Source of the DNA: Auricularia sp. M13
Lineage: Eukaryota; Basidiomycota; Agaricomycetes; Auriculariales; Auriculariaceae
Reading direction: 5' to 3'
Assembly: GCA_037042915.1 (NCBI GenBank)
Contig: CM073193.1
Span: forward strand, 434,001-498,000
Length of the DNA stretch: 64,000 nt
In this document: positions 1 to 13,331 of the stretch, one piece after another
Layout: each line of letters starts with the position of its first letter
Position numbering within the stretch: the stretch's first letter is position 1
Notes under the pieces: model-generated
Seen by the model: the letters and a program-made list of their open reading frames with translations, nothing else
What the model was told of the DNA's origin: nothing
The model's database searches: none
Made by a program: the position numbers and the translations under genes

Positions 1-461
1 CGCTCACGTCGCCGCACAAGGTGCTGCACAAGAAGAAAATCTACCGCACGGCCGCGCACCTGTTCTACGCGCAGATGTTCTTCAAGTGCAGGCCCGACAT
101 CGCAGAAGAGATCCGCTCCCTCGAGGACGCCACGGCTGCCCGCTTCACCGCGCGCCGCCACGACTCTGACAAGCGGCCCGACTGGGATGTCATCTGGCAG
201 GACAAGGTAAGCTTTATGAGCTTGCCTTTGCTCAAGTTTCTGATTTTGGAACAGATCGACGAGACGCTGTACGCGAAATTTACGCAGCATGCCGACCTGC
301 GCGCGCAGCTGCTCGAGACGGACACGCGGCTGCTTGTCAACAACGACGCGACGGATGGGCTCTGGGGCATCGGCAACGACGGCACTGGCAAGAACGAGCT
401 CGGCAAGGCGCTCATGCGTGTGCGCGATCGTCTGCTCCGCGAGTGCGGTGGCACGCCATGA
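1..461 (+). CDS. NADAR-domain protein, 3' part only
   Basis: Partial gene; its start lies left of the window and the reading frame enters at base 3. The C-terminal residues fit the NADAR fold (YbiA/RibX-like family): a 'TSPHKVLHKKKIYRTAAHLF' stretch like the family's SPH..GK.Y.T.EH.FQAQ motif, and the closing 'GIGNDGTGKNELGKALM' block, which matches the family's G.G.DG.GKN.LG..LM. NADAR proteins are N-glycosidases acting on riboflavin intermediates or ADP-ribosylated substrates; which applies here is not visible. A 48-nt intron at 207-254 (GTAAGC...ACAG) splits 'WQDK/IDETLY'; its length is a multiple of three, so the frame also reads through. Stop TGA at 459-461. Confidence 0.75.
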   Translation, partial: LTSPHKVLHKKKIYRTAAHLFYAQMFFKCRPDIAEEIRSLEDATAARFTARRHDSDKRPDWDVIWQDKVSFMSLPLLKFLILEQIDETLYAKFTQHADLRAQLLETDTRLLVNNDATDGLWGIGNDGTGKNELGKALMRVRDRLLRECGGTP

Positions 462-1493
462 ACGCGATGAGCTTTGACATCTCGCTTTGTAAGATCTATC
501 TCTGTTCTCTGGGTTCTCTTTTCGTGGGACTTGTTCCATTGACATGTGTACAATCACAATACGGATGTTGTGTTCCGGAGTGCTATGGGAAGGCGTGACT
601 TTACCCAGCGGTCCCGATGACTACAGAGGAAGGGGTGGGTAGAATTTCTGTGCTCAACAGTTGGCGAGTATTCTCATAGTGTTGACCCGCTCGGATTGAG
701 TCGCTTCTTCGCTAGCTTCCACGATCATGTCAGTATTATTATCTCCAGACTCAAAGCGCTGCCCCTCATGGCTCTTGTCATCCCAGCGTGCGTGCTGCGA
801 CCAGAAGCCGAAGACAGTCGGAGGGCTAGTATCTTCCGCCTCACCCGCTTCGGTCCTCGAAATACCTTGCGCCCACTGGAAGGCGGTGCTCCCGACAACT
901 AGTAGTCGACGTGGCTGTCCTGGGCATTATACTGTGTATCTCAGTGCTTTGCGACGCAGACTCGTTGAAAAGCCTAGCCAGTTCCTTACGCACATAACCT
1001 TGGCTTGAGCTAGCGTCTTCGGTTACCTGGGTGCACTTCTTTCCATGCCTGGCGTCTGATCTTCTCCGTTGGAAACATCTGAGTTACCTAGCTGGCATTG
1101 CACAGCTGGGTTTCGTGGTCCTGTCACTAAAAGTTCAGCGACATGCTACATCAATTCATGCCGCGACTTGGGCTCTGCACTACGCGGGATCATGATAGAA
1201 AGCCCATACGCTCTCATAGCTCTCCGCGATGATGAACATCGTACATACTCGTGTGAACTCGGTGTTCTGTGGTACTTTCATCGGCCTGTCGGCGGCGATC
1301 GATTGACACGCCTCCAAACCTCCGAATGCCTTCCGACTCACCCGCTGCGGTCCTTGGTGAGACCTGTCTCGATCCCCTCTGCCGCTTCCCAGATATGCCG
1401 TGAATTTTTTAAAGCTCAGCAGAACCCTCCTTGACCCGGTACCCCCCCTCCCCTCCAGTGTACCAGTGATTTGAGTCGATCTGCTTGCGCAAT
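462..1493. other. Intergenic, about 1 kb, no gene seen
   Basis: Several overlapping short open frames exist (for example 696-902 and 1069-1434), but none has a domain, a signal peptide or a consistent splice pattern. A pyrimidine-rich tract near 1430-1460 lies just before the next gene. Confidence 0.5.
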
Positions 1494-2180
1494 ATGTTCG
1501 CTACATCCGTCTCCGCGTCCTCCATCGCCTCCTCTTGCAGCAGCAAGAGTCTGAGCGCGTTCGTGTCCGATGTCGCCGCCGCCAAGCGCATCGGCGAGCT
1601 CACGAACGCCGCGATGGCTGCGCGCCGGGCACGCTCGCGCCCGGCGTTGCAGAAGGGCAAGGAGATGGATAGAGAGCCTCTATACGCATTTGTTGCTGAT
1701 GTTGCAGCTTCAGAGAGGCTGCCCGAGCTGACGAGCGCCGCCACTGCCGCTCGTCGCGCTCGTGCGCGTCCCGCCCTCCAAGCCTCTACATTCATCGTTT
1801 CTGAGTCATTCAAGACTCCTAATACACTAGTTGCTGATATCGCCGCGTCCTCGCATCTCGCTGAGTTGAAGGAAGCTGCGACAGCTGCCCGGCGCGCCCG
1901 TTCGCGTCCTATCTATCACGATGGCCCTGCGAAAGCCGTCCCTGAGCTGACTCAGATTCCTGAGCCCATGCGAGTGAAGTACGGACACGCCTGTCAGACC
2001 ATGCCAACGCGCAAAGCACCGCCTCCTTGCCACGAGCTTGAAGAACTGGAAGTCATCGTATTCCCTGCTCCTGAGCGCAGGAGCTCGACGCTCGTCCGCA
2101 TGGAGACGATGCTCGAAGATCTGAAGGCTAACGGCATGAATGCTGAAGTTATCCGTCGTAATTTTCATCGCAGTGACTGA
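1494..2180 (+). CDS. Uncharacterised protein with three internal repeats
   Basis: Single-exon frame of 228 aa from ATG 1494. I recognise no family. It carries three degenerate copies of a ~29-residue unit at about residues 23-51, 66-94 and 112-139, of the form (F/L)V(A/S)D(V/I)AA....LxEL..AA.AARRAR.RP. Each unit is acidic at its start and ends in a basic AARRAR(S/A)RP segment, so each could form an amphipathic helix with a basic tail. The C-terminal third (from about residue 150) is not repetitive and ends in a charged region, 'MLEDLKANGMNAEVIRRNF'. There is no signal peptide or membrane segment. The repeat preserves amino acids across diverged codons, which argues for a real coding sequence. 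Confidence 0.6.
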   Translation: MFATSVSASSIASSCSSKSLSAFVSDVAAAKRIGELTNAAMAARRARSRPALQKGKEMDREPLYAFVADVAASERLPELTSAATAARRARARPALQASTFIVSESFKTPNTLVADIAASSHLAELKEAATAARRARSRPIYHDGPAKAVPELTQIPEPMRVKYGHACQTMPTRKAPPPCHELEELEVIVFPAPERRSSTLVRMETMLEDLKANGMNAEVIRRNFHRSD

Positions 2181-2788
2181 TTGCTTTGCAGTCTGAGCTT
2201 GCTCTGATCCACATCGGGATCTTTTCCTCCTCATCATAATCTTTTCTTCCTCTCGATAATCATTTTTCTTCACTCATAATATCTACCATTCCATACCTCT
2301 CTCCACCTTAATCATAATCGTGTTTACGTCCCCTCCCCCAAACATTTTTGTCTCGCCAAGATTAAGAAGTTTCAAGCTCAACTTTGCATCTCCGCGGACC
2401 GCCCTTCACCGCTCACGCGCTCACGTGCCACCTATTTCTGCCCTCAGTGTTCGACAATCAAGCTCATACACTGCTTCTGGGCTATAAGCCGTGTTTTCGC
2501 CACGTGCCTGAGTCCGGGCAGCTATTCCAGATAGCATTTGGCGATTAAAAAAAAACTTCTCGCAATGCCTGTACAAGGAAAGGGCATGCCAACTTGAAGT
2601 TACCAGGCCTGGCATTTCACTGCTGTCATTTTGCCACTCGCCTTGCTTTCAATCGGAAAACCAGCGCTCATGGGTGGCGCACTGCGTGCCTCAATGCACA
2701 GGGTCGTTAGGACCGGACACCGCGCACTAGCGCAATCGACAATATAAGCAAACGCCCACCCAGCATAGCCCTCTGCTGCACCCCTACT
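2181..2788. other. Intergenic with probable core promoter of the next gene
   Basis: AT- and CT-rich sequence after the repeat protein. A TATA-like stretch 'caatataagca' at about 2741-2750 lies ~40 nt before the ATG at 2789. No supported gene. Confidence 0.4.
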
Positions 2789-4303
2789 ATGCGTCTGGCC
2801 ATCCGCGCGGCCGTCGTGACGGTGGCCTTGTTCTCCTGGCGGAGCTCTGCTGCGTTCAACACAACGCTATACGACCAAGAGCGCAGCTTCGCGCAGTTCC
2901 TGTCCTTGTCTTCGCCGCCCCCAGTAGGCTGGTCGCCGTTCCGCGTGGGATTGAAGCTCGATTCGCGGCAGGGCGGACAGTGTTCTGTGGAATGCGGCGG
3001 GGGTGCGTGTGCAACGAGTTTCTCTCCAGCTTTCCCCTTGTATCGCGCTGATATCCTGCTGTTGACTTTGTAGGTTTGTGCTGCGATGTCGGTCTGATAT
3101 GTTGTGACGGTGCGCGGCGGGCTGCACAGCTGCTCTTCAAATGAAACTGAACTGACCCTTCGGCGCAGGAGGCGGATGCTGCCCTACCGGCTTCTATTGC
3201 ACTGCACTGGGCTGTTGTCCAGAGGGCAAGGTACGTACATTCCGCGCGTCATCTGAACGTGAAGCCGCGCTGAACCTTGGCAGACTTGCAGCGACACTCT
3301 GACGCCCTGTCCGTCCGATCCTTCGCAGCTTCTCTGCGCTGGGGGCAATTGCTGTCGTACGAAGCACTTTCATTTGACCTGTGGTTGCAAGATTACTGAC
3401 ACAACTGGCGTACTCAGCAAAGGACATGGCTTGTGCGTCGCACGATGGCGTCCGCACGTGCGATCCACCGCGAGGGTCTGAATCGACGAGCACCGGCAGC
3501 TCGAGCGGCACGAGCACTAGTTCATCTTTGTCCACCTCGACACCCGCGAGTTCCTCGACCTCAGCACCTCCACCTACCGTGACCAGCTCCAACCCGACAT
3601 CGACGTTCGATCCCAGCGGGACGTTGACGTTCACACCCACGCCCGGCTTGCCTGCCTCGCCACCGGGTGTCTCGCAGACGGTGGTCACTAGCGACGACAC
3701 TCGCATTATCTACACGCCCGCGAGCGCTTGGTCCGACGTCCAAGAACAGGCGTGCAAGGGCAACCAAATCAAGCGGAGCACGACGCTCGGTAGCGAGCTC
3801 TCCTTCTCGTTTAACGGTGCGGGGAAGTTTAGCTTTCTACGCGCGAAGTTTCTGACTCGAATGAAGGATCTGCCGTGGCGCTGTTGACGACGCCTGGGCC
3901 CAGCAGCGGGCTATACGAGGTCGTGGTCACAGACGCGAACGTGCAGCCCGTGCAAGCGGCGCTCGTCGACGGCTTCTCGGCGACGCAGCAGTGCGCGACG
4001 GGGTTCGCGACGCGCGGCCTGGGCAAGGGCATCTACACAATCACCGTGCAGCTCAAGGCCGCGTCGCAGAACCAGGGCACAGCGCTCGATGTGAACGCTA
4101 TTGTGTGAGTCGACTCCCCCGCTTCGCTTTTGGATTAGACGTCGTTAACTTCTTATTTTCGATACAGGTATTGGGACGAGAATACGGAGCCTATCAGTGG
4201 TGGGACGGGAACTGGTGGCGCATTCGCCTCACGCGTGCCTTCAAGTTGGAAGGCGATTTTGCTCTCGTGCTACGTGGTAATCGTACTCAACCAAATGCAT
4301 TGA
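2789..4303 (+). CDS. Secreted Cys-rich protein with Ser/Thr-rich stalk
   Basis: Seven exons fit one frame: 2789-3002, 3074-3109, 3169-3230, 3284-3356, 3418-3816, 3867-4104, 4168-4303; all introns are GT-AG and 50-72 nt. The N-terminus (MRLAIRAAVVTVALFSW..) looks like a signal peptide. Exons 1-4 build a cysteine-rich module with repeats of the type GG.CC..G..CC and GCCP.G.YC...GCCPEGKTC, as in many secreted mushroom proteins. Exon 5 is a low-complexity Ser/Thr/Pro linker, likely O-glycosylated. It is followed by a module containing 'SFSFNGSAVALL' and 'GPSSGLYEVVV', resembling the beta-sandwich region found after such linkers. The C-terminus is a short hydrophobic stretch (WKAILLSCYVVIVL), possibly an anchor. 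Function unknown; likely extracellular or wall-associated. Confidence 0.7.
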
Positions 4304-4616
4304 TGATAACGAACGTAATGAGCAGTCATTTGGACTTGGACCCCATGCAGACCTACTGACAGCCGCGTACGGAGCGCACGTTATGATGAGCTTCCGCATC
4401 CTCGGAGCCCCCGTCTTGGCTGGCTTCCTATCTTCCTTGCTCGGCATTTTAAACTTGAAGGATGTACGCCAGTTCCGTCGAGTCTGCAATCTGCCTTCGT
4501 TCTTCAACCAAACTGCATTTTTGTTGGTAAGTAGGTACAGCGGCATCGGATGAAATTATCTGTTGCCGTTCAGATAATGATGTCATCGACATCCTCCTGG
4601 CTTTCGTCTCTCCATA

Positions 4617-6910
4617 ATGCCAGGAACTCGAAGCACACGACCATCGCGCTGGCGAGCGCTCACTGCTGCTTTACTCTGCCCGCTATCCGTCTGGCTCAGC
4701 GTTGGGAGTATCACAGAGAGCGTGCGGAATCACTCCAATAATCAGATCTCGGTGCAGAGTTGTCTGAAAATTGATTCGCAGTGGCGCACAGATCCCAGTT
4801 CGGGCTTGGCTCAGCCCACGCACCACGATACACACTTGCTGCTGGCGTCGCAATGCCTCGTATTCGTCCTGGACATGATAGCAAGTACAACCCTCATCGT
4901 GCGGTTCCTGTCGGCAGACGCTCGTCGCAGTACGCTTGTTGCTGCAGCTTGCCTCACAGCATCCACCGTCCTTGTCGCAATATCCGCAATCATATTTTCA
5001 CATCGCCTGGACCTTGATGACCTGTCTACGACATTCTGGCTGGCCGTCGCCGCGAGCATCGTGACTGCGATCGTCGACGCTCTCCTCATATGGGAATTCT
5101 TTCGCACGCGGCAGTATAAGCTCCCTCTCACCCGGATCGCAGTCAAGCAACGTTCTCTCGTCGCCACATTCTATGTCTTTATCCTATATCTCAGCTGTGG
5201 ATCTATCATGTTTAAGTTTGGCTCTGGCTTCTCGTGCGTCTCATTCCTTGCCGCCGATGCCTATGTATCAGCAGTTGACCGTGTAACGTGTAAACTGTGT
5301 GGCAGATACCTCGACGCGGCATACTTCATGATCCAATCCATATTGACGTGCGGCTTTGGCGACCTTGAGCTACCCAACTTCGGCTCGCGGCTCGCGACAA
5401 TGCTCTACTTCCCCGTCGGCATCGTCCTCACAGGTCTTTCTTCCTAAACCTCTCTGCCTTCCAGCGTCTCACGCATCTTCTAGGTGTACTCATTGCGCAG
5501 ATGCGGAATACCGTCATGGAGGCTGCGAAGCGCAAAATCATGCTCAAGTTCGAAGAGGAAGCGAGCCCGGAAGTTCGAGACAAGGCCGAGCGCTCAGGGT
5601 TCGTGGCGTCGAAAGGCGGCCAGGCGGGCCAAGAGGCGGCGGAGGCTGCTGCAACTTACGAAGAGAGCTTGCGTTCCGCAGTGAAGACCATTCAAGAGCA
5701 GCAAGGGGGAAACTACCGACAAGAAGTACGCTGCTCCTACCTCGCGCTTCACATGGCGGTCACTCATAGATGTCAGCTTCTCTTTGCATTCGGACTATTC
5801 TTCATGTTCTGGCTGGTATATGTTGCACTCCTCGGCTTTGTTATTGCTGGCATTCACCGCAGCTTCAGATTGGCGCGCTGGTGTTCTCGCGACTCGAAGG
5901 GTTCAACTACTTCATGGCGCAGGTACCTTTTAGTTTGGTACCCTCAGATATCTCACGCGTTCGCTTAGATTGTACTTCTGCTTCATTGCTTTCTCATCGA
6001 TCGGATACGGAGACCTCTCTCCAACTGTACGTCCCGCGATCCTCGTCCCGCAGGAAGTCGACACTGACAAATCAGACACCGGGAGTGGGTGTAACCTGCC
6101 AGAGTTCTATCCGACCCTGAGAAGCTAACGCATTGCACCGTTCAGGGGAGGGCCTTCTACATCGGCTGGGGCATGATGGGCATCGTGTGCTTGACAATTC
6201 TCTTCTCCGGTGCGTTCCTCCCGCACATTACAGCTCATCTCAGGTACTCGCTCAACGTCTCACGCATCAGTGACCTCCGATGCGTGGCTGGATGGCATCC
6301 GTGCGTCAAGCGGCGTGTGAAAGGCTGCACCTTAAACTGAGACTGGGGCTTAGAGGAGAACATGCGTCACTTCCTCTCTCACCGCCTGAAGGTCTTCCGT
6401 CGAGCCGGTACAACCGGGAACAGCCCAGAAGACGAGAAGCCCACCGCACAACGCGTGAGCACTCGCAGATCTTCCTCCGGCGCCCGCGATGAGGAGTCCA
6501 CGTCGGAAATCATCGGCGACTTACACGCGCACTTGCGCGCACTTCTGCGTCGGGACCATGTCAACATGAGGAGCCGCCTCCGGGATCTCTTCGAGGAGAA
6601 GCGGAGACAACACATCGAACCCGAGGACCGTGGGGAAGAGGAAGAGCTCAACGATGCGCTGTTGGACGACGACGATGAGACTGTTAAGGTCAGTGGACAT
6701 TGTCTCGTCGTTTTACGCCTGGTGTTCACGAGGGGAGCGGAACAGTTGTTGCTGCTGAAGCACTGCGATAGTGAGCTGATTCGTTTCCTGCGACCCTCAA
6801 CTCCTCATTTGGCTGTAGTTCAGCTTCAGAAGCTTATCGATCGTACCAAGGACGGCACTGGGAGGAGAGATGGGGAGACACGACCCTCTGTACACGATGC
6901 AGATCAGTGA
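4617..6910 (+). CDS. TOK-type two-pore outward-rectifier K+ channel
   Basis: Plasma-membrane potassium channel of the fungal TOK family (eight membrane segments, two pore loops). Pore 1 has 'TCGFGDLEL' and pore 2 has 'SSIGYGDLSPT', both canonical K+ selectivity filters. Ten exons give 601 aa in one continuous frame: 4617-5233, 5306-5433, 5484-5725, 5777-5815, 5869-5918, 5969-6026, 6076-6084, 6146-6209, 6271-6314, 6356-6910. Exon 7 is only 9 nt (T-P-G). The donor after 5918 must be GC rather than GT to keep frame into pore 2. Between the two pores is a charged cytosolic loop ('NTVMEAAKRKIM...'). The C-terminal tail is long, acidic and charged. The start is the first ATG before the first membrane helix ('LTAALLCPLSVWLSVGS'). 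The last exon may hide one more intron near 6691-6820. Confidence 0.85.
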
Positions 6911-7305
6911 CCTGAGGTGGTTGAGGCACTGCACGCCGCACTACCGACGCCCCGCCTCACTCACAGACACACCTGAACTTGACTATAGAACTGCGTCTCG
7001 AGTCAATCGCTGTGAGAACCGCCAATACTGCGCTGCAAACCATTGCGTCCTCCAGGGGTCGTTCTACGGAGGGTTTAGCTGCTAGGCACTGAAACTGAGA
7101 CTGTAGCTCGCCAGAGCCGATCAGGTCAGCCTGGACCACGATTTCCGTCGTCGGAACCGGACATGTACTATAATCGGCGCGGATGGGTTAGGAGAGTCTC
7201 GCGGACGCGGACCGAAGAGCAACGCCTCTCCTTCAAAAGGCTGAGGCCCAGCCGAACAGTGATCACACTACCCCAGATATCATCTCATCTAACACGTAAG
7301 CATCC
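6911..7305. other. Intergenic, no gene seen
   Basis: 3' flank of the channel gene and 5' flank of a small secreted-protein gene. Short open frames only; an AT-rich 'gtactataatcgg' near 7165 is a weak TATA-like candidate. Confidence 0.4.
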
Positions 7306-7707
7306 ATGCGCTTCTCGATGCTCTCCGCCATCGCTGTCATCGCAGCCGCGGCGAACGCGCTCCCGACAGGTGCGTTGTCGTCTCACCATCCGGCTGACAT
7401 GTCTGACGTCCTATCAGTAATTCCTCTCACTGAGACGTCGGCACAAATGCCGCTGTTCGAATACGCGCCGCAGGCGGCCTCGACATCGGAGTCAACACCT
7501 TCATTTGTCTATTACCCGCACGTGCGCCAGCGGAAACCCAAGTCGCGTCCGCATATCTGGCTCCTGCGCAACACACGCCAGTGCCGTCAACCTTGTCCTC
7601 GTCTAGACGGGCAATGCGAATGGCGCTTCTGTGCCGGGTTCAAGGTCGGCCACTGGATCGCCGAGTTCGGCGTCCTAGCCACACCGTTGGAAGCCCCTCG
7701 TATCTAG
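7306..7707 (+). CDS. Small predicted secreted protein
   Basis: ATG 7306 starts a clear signal peptide (MRFSMLSAIAVIAAAANALP). A 48-nt intron at 7370-7417 (GTGCGT...TCAG) is likely, giving about 117 aa; it is a multiple of three, so the unspliced frame is also open. The mature part is basic, with a few cysteines ('RQCRQPCPRLDGQCEWRFC') towards the C-terminus. No family recognised. The C-terminal region is less certain than the signal peptide, because another intron could change it. Confidence 0.5.
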   Translation: MRFSMLSAIAVIAAAANALPTGALSSHHPADMSDVLSVIPLTETSAQMPLFEYAPQAASTSESTPSFVYYPHVRQRKPKSRPHIWLLRNTRQCRQPCPRLDGQCEWRFCAGFKVGHWIAEFGVLATPLEAPRI

Positions 7708-8008
7708 CAACTGTACTGCTGCCTTCTTTTCGCCCTGCATTTTCGTACACTCTCCTTCGGAATTAGGATGGATCATATAATAGGTCAAAACCGATGGACT
7801 CTCGATCTGAGCCTCACGTGCCTCATCCTCTGCATATCATTATTAGCTAGTCCCGGCCACTGCAGATACGGGCCCAATGAATGCTCTCTCGCACACAAAT
7901 TCCGGTCTGTCCTCTCATTAAGGACGCTACCGTCGATTGTGGTATCGTGGACGAATGCCAAGCGACATGCGGAAGGATTCCAATGCGCGTTGCGCGGGCC
8001 GCCTCCAG

Positions 8009-9314
8009 CTATATACGCGTCTGCAGCTTCTCCCCGACGACGCGCTCGCTTGTTTTCCAAAGCTGTTGTCCGAGAGGCTCCCATGTACCATCGACTAGAG
8101 GCCCTGACCACGCTTGCTCTCCATAGCTGCGAGAGAACATAGAACGCGCGATCGTCTTTCCGTTGAATTTGGCAGGATCGGCGGTCACTGCAGCCCAGAC
8201 GATCGTCAGCGCCGCCTCCTCAGGCTTGCGCGTAATCGCCCTGAACAAGATACGATACGGGAGCGCGAACTTGTGTAGACCTGCAAGATTTCCCTCTATG
8301 CCAGGATATCAGCGGCAGAAGAATTTGGAGGCTGCGGGACCCACCTGAGCTGGCCGCACCGGGGTCCACGATGATGACGGTGATCTTTGTGCTGTTGGAA
8401 ATCAAACGTCGGTGAAGCTCGCGTGCCCAGAGAACTTGTGTGAGCTTTGAAGCGCCTGATCATGCGAAGTTGCAGACACGGAGATGAAGAACTAGGGAAG
8501 TGGCACACCATAACGGTTCATCTTCGCCATCAATCCTTCTCCCTCCAGGTCGGCGTTGATGTCCTCGAGCGAGGAGAAGCGGCGAGGCTTGCTCACGGTG
8601 TTGATCGCCCCCGAGCCAAGCTTGCCAATGCGATCGTGAGACCCCACCAAGCCGGTGGATGATGTGGTGAGCTTACCACAATAATGCGGACATCCGCTCC
8701 AGGAAGCTCAGATGTCTTCTCCAGAAGAGGAAGTAGCTCGTTTGTGAGAACGAAATGTCCAAAATGACTGGGCGATGAATGTCGTTGAGTGCTCCTAGTT
8801 GGAACGGATGGAAGCCGACGTACTTGACGGCCATGTGCGTAACAATTCCATCCGAGTTCATTGCATATTCTGGCCCGTTGAGGCTTTAATCTTCAAATGA
8901 GTATTGCTTCCTCTGCACGTCCAAAGGCCGCGTACATCGCAGCGTTCTCCACTGCCGTTTGGTCAGTTCCTCGACAAGGATTGATTCAAGCGTGCGTACC
9001 GAGAATGTCCAACCGGCCGGGATTGAGCGCAAGGAATGCCTGTGCAGCCTCGTGCGAGGACTTGATAGTCGACAGGTCCATTTTCACATAGACCGCGTCA
9101 GGGAATTCCTCCGCGGCCTTGCGCCCGGCGTCCTCGTTGCGGCCTGTAATGTACACCTTCGCACCGAGCCGGGCGAGTTCACGGTATACGCGCAGTCCGA
9201 GGCCCGTTGTGCTGCCCGTGACGAGAGCGACTTTCCCGGCGAGAGGCTGCGAAGAGCGCTGTCAGAAAAAAGGATGAGGAAAATGTGAATGCGCACCTTA
9301 TCTCCTGTAGACAT
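8009..9314 (-). CDS. Short-chain dehydrogenase/reductase
   Basis: NAD(P)-dependent SDR of the retinol-dehydrogenase-like type. The first exon 9314-9297 (MSTGDK) is followed by the exon holding 'LAGKVALVTGSTTGLG', the Rossmann TGxxxGxG motif. A 16-nt exon at 8951-8936 supplies 'VENAA', in place of the usual NNAG. Splicing then gives 'MAVNHFGHFVLTNELLP', the typical SDR N-H-x-G-H-F block. 'IIVVSS' carries the likely catalytic Ser, and the spliced 'RYGASKLTQVL' contains the catalytic YxxxK. The C-terminal exon ends '..WKTSERVVGEKLQTRI'. All catalytic elements are present, so it is probably active; the substrate is unknown. The NNAG-to-ENAA change is unusual but occurs in divergent members. Confidence 0.8.
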
Positions 9315-9771
9315 CGGAGTAAGTAAAAGATGGGTGCGCGGCGTTCGAACACGGTGATCACGCATTTATAGCTTGGTTTGTGTGGCATGGTGATAGTTTA
9401 AACGGACGCGCTCGTCTGACTCAGCACAGCGATCTGCACAGCTGATCCCCGTGGATCAGGATTCACAGGAAGAACGATCAGGGTCTCCTAGACTGCGCAA
9501 GTCGTTGAGAAGAATTGTAAGTACCTGTTGCAAAGATAGGAAGGCAACCTGAATTGCAAGGGATCAATAGGACGTGCCAAGTTTTTTCCTATGTGGGAGA
9601 GGCTTTGAGAGGGGAGATTCAGATTCTATAAGCATTAAAATATACTTTTTTTACCACCCGAGGTGTCTGTCTTTGCAGTTGGGCTGGCCGGGTTAAATTT
9701 ATTGGAAGAACAACAACGGGGTTTGAAACAAACGTTCTGCCCCGGTTGACTGGTTCATCCATGCTTGCAGC
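9315..9771. other. Divergent intergenic promoter region
   Basis: Lies between the minus-strand SDR and the plus-strand gene at 9772, so it probably holds both promoters. AT-rich stretch 'taagcattaaaatatac' at 9630-9646. No gene seen. Confidence 0.4.
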
Positions 9772-11039
9772 ATGGCTTCATCTACCAGCACAGTCACAGT
9801 CACCAACGACGCTGGGCTGAAGCTGCTTACGAGCCCGCCGGTATTCGATGTACTGTATGCATCGTGCAGTCCAGGAGTGCTGGCTCGAATCGCCAAGACT
9901 TGCGCTGGAGCGCACGAAGCTGTGGACAACTACCTAACACACTCACTTGATGTCAATCAACTGCTCCTACGCTTCTTCCCAGAGGAAGAGGTCCCGAAAT
10001 TCCGCACGCTCCAGGCGGAGCTCGAGTTTCTGATATCTGGCTCAACCGCGCTGCAGTTGCTGGACCGAACGGTCTACCCCAACTCGGATCTCGATCTCTA
10101 CACCTTTCCTATGGACGCCGAGGTGCTCGGGTACTGGCTGATAGACCGTGGCTGGCGTTTCTATCGGCTGAATGACGACGGTTTGACGTTCGAAGAAAGT
10201 CTAGATTTAATGCCGCCGCTTATGGAGCACGAAACCGAGCGCAGGCGCACCAACCGCGAGCAGTATGACCAGGCCGTTATCCGCCAAGTGTTCCACTTCT
10301 GCAAACCGCGCTACGAGGAGGACGACGACTACGACGAGCCGCTCAAGATCCAGATCATCGTATCGGACGTCTGTCCTCTGCAGGGCATCCTCGCCTTCCA
10401 CTCCACCGTAGTGATGAACTACATCGCCTGGGACCATGCGTGCTCTTTCTATCCGCTGGCGACGTTTGAAGAGCGCCGCACGCTCGTAACGTATGACCGT
10501 GGCCGGTCCTTCCAGAAAGCAATAGACAAATACGTACAGCGCGGCTTCCGCGTCGAGACCGTTTTATCGAACCACCAGATGGGCGCGTTCCGCTTTGGCC
10601 CGCGCTTCGTGGGCGACGGCCAATGCTGGACCGTCAAGCTTAACACAACCGGCGTCGTCCCGCAGGCGCAGCGCGAACCTCTGGACATGCGGCTCAACGG
10701 CTGGCAACTGTACTTCCATCCAAAGCATTTGCAGTCGTATCAAAGGTTCCAGGGGAGGTGCGAAATCTACTACCAACCGCTCGTCTATGCGGAGTTTCGC
10801 TACCGTTATTGCATGCCCGGTGAGTTTATCGAAGGCGTGCTGAAGTGGGCCCGGTCTGGAGAACCAGGCACGGAAGCGGTTTACGGGGAGGCGGGTTTCA
10901 CGCAGTGAGTGATTGTGTTTTTTCCTTCCCTCAGCTTGTTGACCCGCGCGTCATTGGGCGTAGTTGGGACATGAACTTACCTCGCCTCAAGGAGAGATGG
11001 CTGGACTTCCTGGCCCTTCAAAACTGGTGGCTGACTTGA
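9772..11039 (+). CDS. F-box-like / nucleotidyltransferase-like protein
   Basis: Long first exon from ATG 9772. The N-terminus ('VLYASCSPGVLARIAKTCAG') resembles a degenerate F-box helix. It is followed by 'LISGSTALQLL' and 'YPNSDLDLY', which fits the GS...DxD signature of the nucleotidyltransferase fold and is typical of a large uncharacterised mushroom family. The rest is a mixed alpha/beta region with no membrane segment. A second exon at about 10935-11039 (ending 'MNLPRLKERWLDFLALQNWW') looks coding, but the obvious donor GTGAGT at 10905 joins it out of frame. Either a different donor is used or the protein ends at the TGA at 10906-10908 (378 aa). Enzymatic activity cannot be judged from sequence alone. 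Confidence 0.65.
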
Positions 11040-11312
11040 GTTTCACGAATTACTCACTCCCAGCGATGTAACACATCGAACAACAGTTGTAACTTCTTGA
11101 CTGCTTCTCGCAGATGCTGTTGCGTGTGTACTTTCTTGCTTTCTCGCTTCCTTGCTATCGCCGTGTCGTGCAAATATACAGTGTTCGCCATGCAGTCAGG
11201 CCCGTCTCGTCCCATGGACGGTCATGGTGACGAGGAGGTCAGTGTCAATGCCAGAGGATTAAATGGTCTGAGTACACAAATACAATATTCTTGTCGCCTT
11301 GCACATCATGCA

Positions 11313-13331
<2,019 letters not shown>

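Noticed and set aside
4384-4560. Upstream first exon for the K+ channel ('MMSFRILGAPVLAGFLSSLLG')
   Set aside because: Hydrophobic, but the exon starting at 4617 already supplies the first membrane helix of the family, and no in-frame splice clearly links the two.
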